64,000 nucleotides of DNA. Source: Tribonema minus (taxonomy: Eukaryota > Sar > Xanthophyceae > Tribonematales > Tribonemataceae). The notes beneath the pieces are model-generated. The model did not search any database. It was not told where the DNA came from and saw nothing but the letters and a program-made list of their open reading frames with translations. A program made the position numbers and the translations under genes. Position 1 is the stretch's first letter; each line of letters opens with the position of its first letter. The stretch spans positions 992,001-1,056,000 of the forward strand of contig JAFCMP010000201.1 of the NCBI GenBank assembly GCA_017506865.1, given 5' to 3'. Below, one piece after another: positions 45,604-55,314 of this stretch.

Positions 45604-46904
45604 TCGCTGCCACGCCTTTCGGCGTTAACGAGCTTGGACGCTGCACACTTCTGTACTACTTGCTCTCAAAGCAGCATGCAGTTTGAGGGAGCCGTAAGTG
45701 TGCTGGTAGGTCTGGACATCAGCAGAATTTGTGTCTAAGATCTCTTAAGCGGCACAGTAGCAACCTACTCCGCTACCCGTCAGCAAAGTTCAGCACATCT
45801 GATACTGAGAGTTGCAGTTGACACAATCGACAATCAAGATCACCGCGTGCTGGTCCAATGCTGGCTTGCAATTTGCGCAACATGTTCGGCATCTACAGTA
45901 CGTTCACTTTGTTGATGTTAATGTTAATGATTGTCATGTGCGGCTCAAACCAGGGTAGGGCTATCTGGTGTACGTAGTATGTGCACCATATGTACCTACT
46001 GCATGTGTGGCTTGCCCAACAGCAGGCCGTTCTGGCAGCGCGCTGCCCGGACAGACTCTGTCGGGCAAGCAACCATGGACAAAAACATGCAACACCCAAG
46101 GATGGCTTTGCACTGCCCCAGGATGATCTCACTTCATTCAGGGCACACCGCAAGCTTGCCTCTGCTTAAACCTTGCCGGCCGACCACAGCAGTTGCTGAC
46201 GTGCCAATAGGCCAGCTGAGGCTGCCTGACTGGACTCGTGCTGGTGGCACATGCCGCCCGCGCTTTGCCACAGGTGGAGAGTGATTGGCCCTGAGGCTGA
46301 CATAGTGTAGTGGACGGCAATCGAAGTTGCGAGGAGGAGTGCTCCTCTCTGCTCATGCTTATTCGAGGAGCGCAAGTGCCGAGCCCTGACTCCAAGGTAG
46401 CCATGCTACACAATCGGCCCCGACTCAGCCATGTTGAACGTTGCTGCTGCTGCGGCGGCGGCGGCGGCGGCGGACTTGATGCCACCTCGTTGAACTGACT
46501 GTCGTGGCGTCAGCATGTTGGGGATAGGTAAGACAAAAGCAGGCTGGTAGGAACCGGGCGTGTGTCAGGGTTGTTCACAATTGCCTCGCCATAAGCAAGC
46601 AACCACGGAGTGCTTGCCGGAAACATCTCCGCGCGCTTCGTTGCAGGAACCTCGCTGCGCTAAGTAGTTGAGTGCCAAAGAACTCATTCGCGGCCGCTCG
46701 TCTGGCTCTTCGCGCGCGCGACCCAAAGCCGTTTTGCAGCAGTGGCCATTTTGACGAGGGTCTTCATTTCCCGGGAGCAACACAAAGCACACAGGCAGTA
46801 ACATTGACGGGCGTAGCTGACGCCGACAGTAAAACCACCGCGTGGATTGGCGATTCAGTAGTTCGCGTATCACACCAGTGAACACAGCACAGCGTCGGCG
46901 CCAG

Positions 46905-46918
46905 GCCCAGGCCATATA
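46905..46918 (+). repeat. 14-bp direct repeat, left of the intronless ORF
   Basis: GCCCAGGCCATATA lies 27 bases before the ATG at 46946. An identical copy is at 48226-48239, 11 bases after the stop. Confidence 0.9.
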
Positions 46919-46945
46919 TCCAACTCAGCTACTTCAAGCATCGTG

Positions 46946-48214
46946 ATGATACCACAGAACAGCTACCTGCCCCCAGCCTCCGCCAAGCCCACACTAAGAG
47001 CAGTGTTTGTAGACTGTAGACCAGATGTCGACGCCTGGGCTGCAAGCCAGGCTCTCTCTGTCGTGGGCTGTGCGGCACTACCACAGGGAGTGCACGTGTC
47101 TGTGGTATGCAGCAACTTTGCGGCGATCGAGGCACTAGCTAGCAGCAACGTGGCAGCGGTTTTCTTGAGCAGCGACGACGAGTACATACCGGCAGCTTTC
47201 GCCTCCACATTCATCAAAAGCATGTATCCTGAGGTGAAAACGGTGCTGATCCGAGGCGACAGCGAATTCGAGAGCGGCGGGATGGTGTGCACCGATAGCG
47301 CTGTTGGTGACGATCTAGTCGACATGAACGCCGTGCTGCAGATGCCTTTTTCCGACCAGTCCCTCGTCGACGTGTTGGCGGCGGTCTTAGAGGAGGCGGT
47401 GGAGCTTTTCAAGGAAGCTCAGCGGGAGGCGTTGGCCATCACGGAAGGGCAACATTCACAGTTGCTGCGGGGGTCCCAGCGCAAGCGCCAAGACGAGGAT
47501 GCGGACGCAGCGGCAGACAAACAGGTCGCCAAGCGGGCAAGAATGGAGGCGCCGGCGGCAGCTGGAGACATCAAACAGCCTCAGCCTCTGCCGCCTACTG
47601 CGGCACCAGTGCAGCTCTACTTGAGCGCCCTCAAGGCGGCAATGGCGACGACGGCAGCGCGCGGCGGCGGCAGCACCAACGCCGCCATCGGCAGAGCTCA
47701 GGGCTTCCTGGACGTCATGAAGAAGTTTGGCTTCGTCAACACTCTGCCGGTGCACCTCTTCGCGTCTCCTTCGGCTCGGCTCCTGCCCGCCCCCCCTTGC
47801 CAGACACCGCCACCGCCCCCGCACCAACTTCAACTTTCGCAGCAGGGCACTGCCGTCTCTCAGGTACTGCTGCCGGCGCCCGCGAAAGCCTCGCCTGTGA
47901 CTCTCCCTGTCAGTTCAAGCCCCGCGCCACCGCAGCAGCCCAATCCGTTTTCACAGCAGCAGGTGCAGGTACTCCCGCAGTCCGCCTATGTGTCGCCCAA
48001 TAACACTCACGAGCAGGCGACGAGCGCAGCAACGCACACAGGTGCACACATGCTCACAGCGCCCTCGCCAGTCCAGCCGCTGTACGGATTTCCGGCTCCG
48101 AACGGCTTCGCATCAGTGCTCAACAACGACCTCATGAATACGGGGTTGGGTGTAGGGTTTCTCAAGATGTCCCACATCAACGAGCTCACCTACTCGCGCC
48201 AGACCGTTGCGTAG
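46946..48214 (+). CDS. Intronless 422-aa ORF, receiver-like N-terminus with NLS and Pro/Gln-rich tail
   Basis: This is a single uninterrupted frame from ATG 46946 to TAG 48214; an in-frame stop at 46859 bounds it upstream. Residues about 16-160 alternate predicted strands and helices like a response-regulator receiver fold: LRAVFVDCRPDVDAW, AAVFLSSDDEY, VKTVLIRGD, and LQMPFSDQSLVDVLAAVLEE, where receivers usually have KPF. The conserved Asp and Lys are not clearly in place, so at best it is a pseudo-receiver. A basic cluster with NLS character follows (RKRQDED...KRARME, about 170-200), then a Pro/Gln/Ser-rich region. It is the only long intronless ORF in a window of intron-rich genes and is bracketed by an identical 14-bp repeat. 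The function is unknown; a nuclear regulatory role is a guess. Confidence 0.6.
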   Translation: MIPQNSYLPPASAKPTLRAVFVDCRPDVDAWAASQALSVVGCAALPQGVHVSVVCSNFAAIEALASSNVAAVFLSSDDEYIPAAFASTFIKSMYPEVKTVLIRGDSEFESGGMVCTDSAVGDDLVDMNAVLQMPFSDQSLVDVLAAVLEEAVELFKEAQREALAITEGQHSQLLRGSQRKRQDEDADAAADKQVAKRARMEAPAAAGDIKQPQPLPPTAAPVQLYLSALKAAMATTAARGGGSTNAAIGRAQGFLDVMKKFGFVNTLPVHLFASPSARLLPAPPCQTPPPPPHQLQLSQQGTAVSQVLLPAPAKASPVTLPVSSSPAPPQQPNPFSQQQVQVLPQSAYVSPNNTHEQATSAATHTGAHMLTAPSPVQPLYGFPAPNGFASVLNNDLMNTGLGVGFLKMSHINELTYSRQTVA

Positions 48215-48225
48215 TCTACAGTAAA

Positions 48226-48239
48226 GCCCAGGCCATATA
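48226..48239 (+). repeat. 14-bp direct repeat, right of the intronless ORF
   Basis: GCCCAGGCCATATA, identical to 46905-46918, begins 11 bases after the stop codon. Confidence 0.9.
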
Positions 48240-49420
48240 CGCGTAGCCATGTATGCGCAGGTGATCCGCGCCGACTTTCGCGCGTACGGCCTGCCCCTCA
48301 GTTTTAAACTTCAAATGTGAGGTTTTTTGGCGCGTCATCACATGCGCACCTGAGGTTTGGGGGCATGCATATGTACCAGAGCCTTGTGGTTGTCCAAACA
48401 GGCCTATATTTGTGAGTGACGGCCATTTCTTTGACGTACAATCGCTTTAGTAGCTATCCGTTGCTGCCGCTGCTAGGTACCATCGACTCGCAGTGGCACC
48501 GGTGCTTTGACACCGCTGTGTTGCGTACATGTATAAAGTGTTCGCCTATGCATAATACCAAGACAGATGGCCATGCATGTCTTTCATGAACATACGGTGC
48601 GCCTCTCCCCCTTTGTTCTGCTTTGCTGCTCTGTTGAACTCATGGGCAGCTTGCTGATGAAAGTGCATATGATCGCACCTGCTTGCGTGGCTACGCACGC
48701 TGCCTTTTAATGCCATGAGATGTTGCTGCAGACGCACCACTTGATCAACATGTGCATTAGCAATCAAAGATGTGTGCGTTGATAGCGTGGCTGCATGTAC
48801 ATACGTGTAGGAACTGATAGCACTTGAGCGTCCCTGCTTGCCAATCGCTTTATCGGTACGCACACACGCATGCACTGGCCACACGACATATATGCAAGGT
48901 ACGTGTGTATGGAAAGTGATGGCACCTGAGCATCCTGCTTGCATATTGCACTGTCTTTGTGCATATATGCATGCAGTGACCATATGTCGTACATACGTTG
49001 CACCAGGCGGCATGGCATGCTTGAGCCAGCAATGTGAAGATCATGTCTATGTTACCAACACTGCCAAGATCACACTGTGCTTTGCGATCAGCACTGCATG
49101 CAGGCATCTCACTGAAGTTTGCCTGCTTTCATCGACAATGACTAAGCCTGCAGGACACAGCCCCACAGACTCCTGTCCAAAGCCACCACCCGGTGCAAGT
49201 GCAATAATCATACAGGAGTGGCCTGCTGACATCCAAGGCAAGCGATGACTGTGATGCAAGCCATACACTGCTGCGTAATTTACCACATGCCAGCCATGCC
49301 GGCGGCAGTCAACACCAACTGAACCAGGGGCGACACTGAATGGAAAAGGCAAAGGAGCAATGCAGGCACAGCAACCTCAGATTCGGTTCCAACGAGATAT
49401 GTACATTATATGTCTGCCTC
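48240..49420. other. Intergenic, no gene recognised
   Basis: Short frames only. Several related GCATATATGC/TGCATGCA-rich stretches occur at 48770-49010, apparently diverged repeats of about 100 bases (ACACGCATGCACTGGCCA, TATGCATGCAGTGACCATAT). Nothing could be assigned. Confidence 0.4.
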
Positions 49421-50832
49421 TTATCCGCCGCTGATTGGAGGTATCAATGCAACTTCATCCCCGTCCTGCGAAGAATCGCAACGCAGCAGCATTGACAGTT
49501 ACATTGCCAGTTACGCAACGCCTGGCCAATTCTGCAGGTTTACGCAGCGCATGAACAACTACTACTTCAAGAATTATCGGTGCTACGCTTGTTGGCTTCA
49601 TGACAACGTTGAATAGCTCGTGAGAAAACTGGGTGTTTGTGCAGAGCATACAGGCTGCCCATGAAACTTTGGTTCCGATGCACAGCCAACAGGAACACTG
49701 ACAGCCTGGTATACTACTCAGAATGTAGTCACAAGCTCCATGGTGACAGGTGCTTGCAGATGCACACGTCACAATTGCGCCAACCCTGGGTCAGGCTCAG
49801 CTTGGAGGCATGTATGTATGAGGCCCTCAATCGGTGGCGTCCACCGCTGTGCTGCAGCAAGCTGAGCACTGTCACTGAAGGCGTAACCGTCCACTGATGA
49901 CAATGAGTACGCAGGGGTTTCCTACTTCCTCACCCTTGTTCAAGCTCTAGTTCATTGATTTGAACGATGTGTGAATGATCATGGATGTGAATGAAGATGA
50001 GGCGGTCACGAGCGCTGCTACATGTGAGCTGACATCAGCCGCATCTCTGTTTGCGCCTTACATGTCGCTGCATAATCCTGTATGGTGCACAGAGCACTCT
50101 GCCGACTGGTGCCTGTCAAGCAGCTTGGCAGCGCACCATGGATAGAGCTTTAGTTCAACTACTGAGTAGTAGTACAGTAAAGTTTCAATAGTGCACATCA
50201 GACGCTGCTAGCGAACTTGCAGCGGCTTTTGTCTGGGCCACTGCTGTACTCCAGTCAGCACACATCTCTTTCCGTTGGCTTGGCTCCCTTGGCGCTACCA
50301 CTTTCGTATGTGCCGATAGACTGTCACACTGACGCTTAATCTTGCAAAAGCTCCATGTACAAGCGGTACAGTAACAGAGCGTCATCAGCTGACATGCTCT
50401 GTATGGTCCAGTGTACATTGGTGCTGCGCAAATACATCATGTATTATCCCTGATCATGGAAGGTTCTTGAAAACTTTGCGTGCAGCAGAGTTTACACATG
50501 GGGTCAGTTCTTTGCTTGCAGCATACCTTACATATTGGGTCAGTTTTGTTTTGGGAAATGTGAACAGATGCTCACGAAAGCTTGCAGCATCACAATCAAG
50601 TTGAAGTACTCCTGTTGCTCACCTTTAATTGAACGTTCTGTCCGGGATCAGTGTATTCATGGTTCACAGCAAGAGTAATGCCCCATGCCACGGGCTCCAG
50701 TGCCGGCAGCAGTTCCACTAGCTTTTTCCTGAGCGCCTCCGTGCTGTTCTCCGCGCCCTCAAGCGTCACAGCTATCTCCTTGGTGCCTGCTAATTCTCGA
50801 CATGAGGCGAAAAACAGCACTTTCACCTTCAT
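49421..50832 (-). CDS. CNX7: Molybdopterin synthase small subunit (CNX7/MoaD/MOCS2A type), 2 exons, 84 aa
   Basis: Exons 50623-50832 and 49421-49465, joined in phase, give 84 aa. The N-terminus MKVKVLFFASCRELAGTKEI is the typical MoaD beta-grasp start. LAVNHEYTD and DGDEVALIPPISGG complete the fold, and the essential C-terminal Gly-Gly is encoded by the tiny second exon. In the molybdenum cofactor pathway the C-terminal glycine is thiocarboxylated and the protein pairs with the large subunit (CNX6/MoaE) to convert cyclic pyranopterin monophosphate to molybdopterin in the cytosol. Start alternatives are ATG 50832 (chosen, canonical length) and an in-frame ATG at 50874 adding 14 residues. The 1.16-kb intron separates the last 14 codons. 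RidA is divergent and close by. Confidence 0.93.
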
Positions 50833-50907
50833 GCACACAGGGACCACTTTCAAAAGTGCAACTTCAAGCGACATGTGAAACTTCAAGCGGTTCACTTCTG
50901 CAAGTGC
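50833..50907. promoter_or_regulatory. Putative bidirectional promoter / overlapping leaders of CNX7 and RidA
   Basis: Only 75 bases separate the chosen CNX7 start (50832, minus) and the first RidA ATG (50908, plus). If the downstream RidA ATG (51037) is used the gap is 204 bases. No TATA box was seen. Transcription starts may lie inside the opposite gene. Confidence 0.5.
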
Positions 50908-53390
50908 ATGTTTCGGCTGACGTTGCGTCAATCCTTGAAGGCGTGCGCAGTCCAGGCTCACTGCGTGACACAGCAGCTCGGCAGCAGGGCATCACTGGCT
51001 CAGAGTATCCCACCGATCGCGCAGCAGCAGCGCAGTATGGCTTCGGAGGCTCTGATACAGCGCTTCGACATGGGCAAACGCCTGAGCGAAATGGCTGTGC
51101 ACAATGGCGTGGCGTATCTGGCGGGGCAGGTGATTCTGCAATGCGTGCTTCTCGCCCATGACAGCGCATTGAAGGCAAACTTCAACTTGATATCTGATCT
51201 TCACACCCTCGGACCGTCTGGACTTGCTTTGCAATGGTCCGTACTTGTGGCTGCAATCTGGACTCTAGGGACAGGGCGTGTTGCTGCTACACCTGAGCTG
51301 AGTTGCAGATCATGATCCTCACTGCGGTGCTAGGTGGCTGATGACGCTAGCAAGGATATTGTGGGACAGACGGAGGAGGTTCTGAAGATGGTGGATGACC
51401 TTCTGCAAGTGAGTTCAACAGCATCCTGCTTTGCTGCGTCCAACGTTGAGTTAGCCAATCGCCTTTGAAGTCGTTGGCATGTACAAAGTCTACCCTACAC
51501 CTTCAGACTCGCTGACAAACATGAAAGTACATCACCTACCTGTACACCTTCAGCCTCGATTACAACGTGTAACTGCATCACCTACCTAGGTATTCTCAGG
51601 AGAAGTTTGCATGTGCCGAAGTTCGCTCGCCGAGAATGCTAGCAGGTTCGAATACTCATGGATCTACAGCCACTGCAGACCAGTTTGACAGAGCCCCACC
51701 AACAGCGTTTGAATCCAGTGTGCACCTCAAGAACAGCAGCTGTATAGGCGAGGCAACAGGCGTGCGCAGCGCCTGTCCCTGTATACGCTGGCACAGCATT
51801 ATGCGATGCTTGAATGCTTTTTGCTTCGCGGTCAGCAGCCACGCGTGCCTACTGCTTAGCATGCGTTGAAGCCGAATGTTCCCACGTACATATGCATTGA
51901 GATATTCAAAGGCGTTGTATTGAAAGTTGCCTTATCACTCATCTGCTATCATCAATCTACTGCAGTGCAGCTAGTCTTGTGCAAACCATTGCACTCTCAG
52001 CGCAGCTTAAAACAGCAAGGTCAGTGTGTGCTTCAGACTATGAGTTTGGAATTGTGTACAGCATGTTGCACAGGTGTTGTTGAGCACTGAGCACTGACAA
52101 GGGCTCCACTGGCAGCACCGCAGTGCCATAGCAGTACTGCCAAGAAAGGCACTGTGAGGCGGTGCTTTTTTTTTTTTCTTTCCTGCCACACCTTGAACCG
52201 TCAAGAGCCACGGCCATTCTTTGCTGCCCCTAACTCTAACCCTAAGCTTCCCTTGAAAGCCTAAATGTTCTAGCTTTATCTTGCCACTGTAGCCAGGTGA
52301 CAGGACCATACAGAGCTGGTGACGTGCGCATGCTATCTCACCCTGCGCATCGCAAAAGCCTCAGGTCCCTTGTTGCAGTGACTTTGCCATGAGCGAGCCT
52401 TGCCCTAGATCTAGCGACAACGCATTGTTCATTGGCACATGTGACCAGCGTCGTTACAACCATGTAGGCGTTGCGGCCGGGCACATGAGGCATGGTAGTA
52501 GGTAAATGTTAGGTGCACAATGCATACCTTACTCACGCGGGCAATGACTCATGTGCCGTATGTACTACATGTATTGATTATGTACTATGAAGGTCGCGAA
52601 AAGTATCGTCATCAGGAACTCAGCTCCTCAGCTCATTGGACCAGTTGACTTACACCTCATGCTTTGCCAACATTCATCGGTCAATTGATGCACCCCACAA
52701 TACACAGTACTCAGTGCACAACAGTACAGTGCACCCTGCATGGATCATTATCTGCAGCACCTCGCACACTTGTGCAAAGTCGAGTCAGGTGCTGCAGCTG
52801 CCATTCACACAGGCGCTATACTGTCGTGCATGATGTGTCGCCATTGTCTGTGTGACAGCCAGCACCACGACTCACCACCCGCTGAGATGCTGCTGCTTGA
52901 CAAGCCTTAAAATCATGCTTTCCGATGACCCGTGTGATGTACATGCTGTACCCTAGCTCTTACCAGATAGTTACATCCTGTTGCCCTGCTTGGCTATGAG
53001 GCCTTGATGCCAGCAGATCTAATGCCAACCCCAAAATTCCCATTCAACAACGCAAGACCACAATCGATGACGAGTGGAAGGATTACCTCAAAAACTGCAC
53101 TCAGTAGTGTCACCTGCCATCCTGTCTTTCTCATGCATGACGCGACACACACCATGCAAATGTTGTTTGTTCTTTTGCTGCGCACTGTGCTTCAGCGCGC
53201 CGGGACAGACAAGTCCAAGATCCTCATGGCTCAAATCCACCTGGTCGATCTCAGTGACTTTGATGGCATGAACAGCGTATGGGATGCCTGGGTAACACCT
53301 GACCATGCACCACCTAGGGCCACCGTTCAGAGCAAGCTTGCGGATCCTGGGTGGAGGGTGGAGGTGGTGGTCACTGCTGCTGTCAACTGA
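50908..53390 (+). CDS. RidA (YjgF/YER057c/UK114) family enamine/imine deaminase, 3 exons, 163 aa
   Basis: Exons 50908-51129, 51334-51408 and 53196-53390 join in phase 0 throughout. Residues 1-43 are basic and Ser/Ala/Gln-rich and resemble an organelle transit peptide; the core begins MASEALIQRFDMG at ATG 51037, which could be an alternative cytosolic start. The family core follows: VAYLAGQVADD, AQIHLVDLSDFDGMNSVWDA, then PPRATVQSKLADPGW with the conserved Arg (R140), and the ending VEVVVTAAVN. RidA proteins hydrolyse reactive enamines such as 2-aminoacrylate produced by PLP enzymes, protecting those enzymes in plastid or mitochondrion. The second intron is 1.8 kb. It is divergent from CNX7. 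Confidence 0.92.
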
Positions 53391-53677
53391 GCGTTGTGGC
53401 GTCTGCGGTTGAGCATTGTCACATTACATCACATCAATAATGATACTTTGAAGCACATGTTCTTTGGGCAGAGATGGTGTGTTGGAAGGAGGTGTCAGCT
53501 GAGGGTTGCTTTGCTTGCGCATGTGTTGAGCTTGTGTCGCATTGCGTGATGTGGGGGTGACACAGATATGTTCACTCCCTGAGCACAGCGCGTACACTGT
53601 TGAATGCTGAATGCCACATCCAAGAGCAATTGCCCAGTACAACTTTCAGCTGCAGTAGTCGCTTTGTGTACTTGCAG
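53391..53677. other. Downstream of RidA, nothing recognised
   Basis: No coding frame or element was identified in this short interval. Confidence 0.4.
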
Positions 53678-55184
53678 CGACCAGAGGAACCAGACAGAAG
53701 CACATCATCAAAATGCAATGTAGTGCATGATCCTTCCTGGCCGCAAGTATTCATCCTTCTGGTGACCTGTTTCTGCTTGTGAAATGCTGACTAGTAAATA
53801 CATCTGGGATTGCTAACTAGTTTCCTTATGCATTACTGCATTCTCCATGTTCCAGCAGAAATGTGACTACTGTACTGTGCCTGTCCACTCTGCAAGGCTT
53901 TGCTGGCTTCTTGCAGTATCCTGCTAACGTGACTTTATGGTGGCACCTTCTGTCCATCAAAACCGCAAGGTAACTCTCCTGATGAAGTTGAAGGTTTAGT
54001 AATCAGCAAAGTCATGCGATCACCACAGATCACCACAAATCTTAGCTTCCCAAAAAACAAGCAGAGGATGAAAAGCACTGTAGCATGGTCCAGAATGCAG
54101 TCCACATGTGCTCGATCAAGTGCTGAACCACATGCTGTACCCACACTGTGCTGTACACAGCACTTCATCAAGACACCAATGTAAGGCACACAAGTCAGGC
54201 ACAGGGCTTCATGGCCACCTAACGCTAACCCTAAGCTAGCAAAACCGTCAAGCCCTTGCGCTCAATTGCTTGGGTGCTACAGCATCTCACAGGCAAATGC
54301 ACCGAGAAAACCCCATGTCAGCTGAAAAGTTCTCAGGAAGCAGCCAAAAATGAACAGGAACATTTCAGCATGCACATTGGCAACAGATGTGCAATCAGCG
54401 CAGAGCACCAAAAACACAAAACAGCGAAGAATGCACAGGTGTGTATAGGTAAACACAATTCGTGACATATAGAGACGAAAATGGAACCTCCAAGGAGAGG
54501 CCCAGTCTGTGCAAACTGAGGCTGCAATGCAACCTCACCCTGCGAAGGAACCCTGCACAGCAACCGACGCCGCATTGCTGCCTCAAAGGCCAGCTGCCCA
54601 CGATTGGCATAAAGTACGCAAGGCAGAGAGGATATTCCTGCACTGATGTGCCCCTGCCTTTCAAGAGAGAAAGAGAGAGAGAGTACTCGCTTGCCAGGCC
54701 AAAGTATCTTTCGGCCGACAGCCGACTAGCTACTGGCCACACACTCTACACACAGAAAACACACATGGGAGGGCGCGTGTGTGTGGTCCTTTAGGCTCTC
54801 TCTCTCGCCAAACCTCCTTTGGAAAGACCCAACATAAAATGAGTGACGGGTAGATCAGTACACTTCAACCTGTACTTCATCTTGTGTCCTGCTTTGCGGC
54901 AGGCGGGCGGCAGCAGCGCAACGCGCAAGCCGTCGCACCAGAGCCGAGGGCTGGTACGTATAGCTACAAACTACAGCCATGCACCGGGGAATGTACACAG
55001 AGTGCCCCCTTCCCCCCCAATGCCCTCCCCCCTGCACCGCCGCCCGTGCTGCAACTGTTTTCTTTTCTCTTCTTTTTACATGCGGAGCTGCTGCTAAATA
55101 CACTTTCTCTCTCCGCAGCGCCGCTTTGTGGGGGTATTTGAATGGATCCTGGAGACGAGTGACTCATTGTGGACGGATGAGTGA
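53678..55184 (+). CDS. Possible 3' exons of an unidentified plus-strand gene
   Basis: Three short open segments have acceptable splice sites and mutually consistent phase 0: 53678-53746 (RPEEPDRSTSSKC), 54903-54953 (AGGSSATRKPSHQSRGL) and 55119-55184 (RRFVGVFEWILETSDSLWTD, then stop). The last looks genuinely coding. No start exon or family was recognised. It would end tail-to-tail with the Rieske-PAP gene. Confidence 0.28.
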
Positions 55185-55314
55185 CTCGTTGCGTACGAGT
55201 GACTCATTGTTGCATGAGTATGTGTGTGCGCCACACTGCTGGCCACGTAGATACATGGGGGTGTTGTTCGTCTTGGCAGCTGGTGTGTGCGTGTGTGGTT
55301 TTGTTTTGTTGAAG

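Larger units (their letters stand above)
44025..46904. other. Intergenic region holding a tandem repeat and an unassigned ORF
   Basis: Apart from the 2 x 330-bp tandem repeat and the minus-strand ORF over it, I see only a short CGG-repeat run (46451-46471) and no gene model. Confidence 0.45.

Noticed and set aside
46943-46945. GTG start for the intronless ORF
   Set aside because: An ATG follows immediately at 46946; eukaryotic initiation makes the ATG the likelier start.
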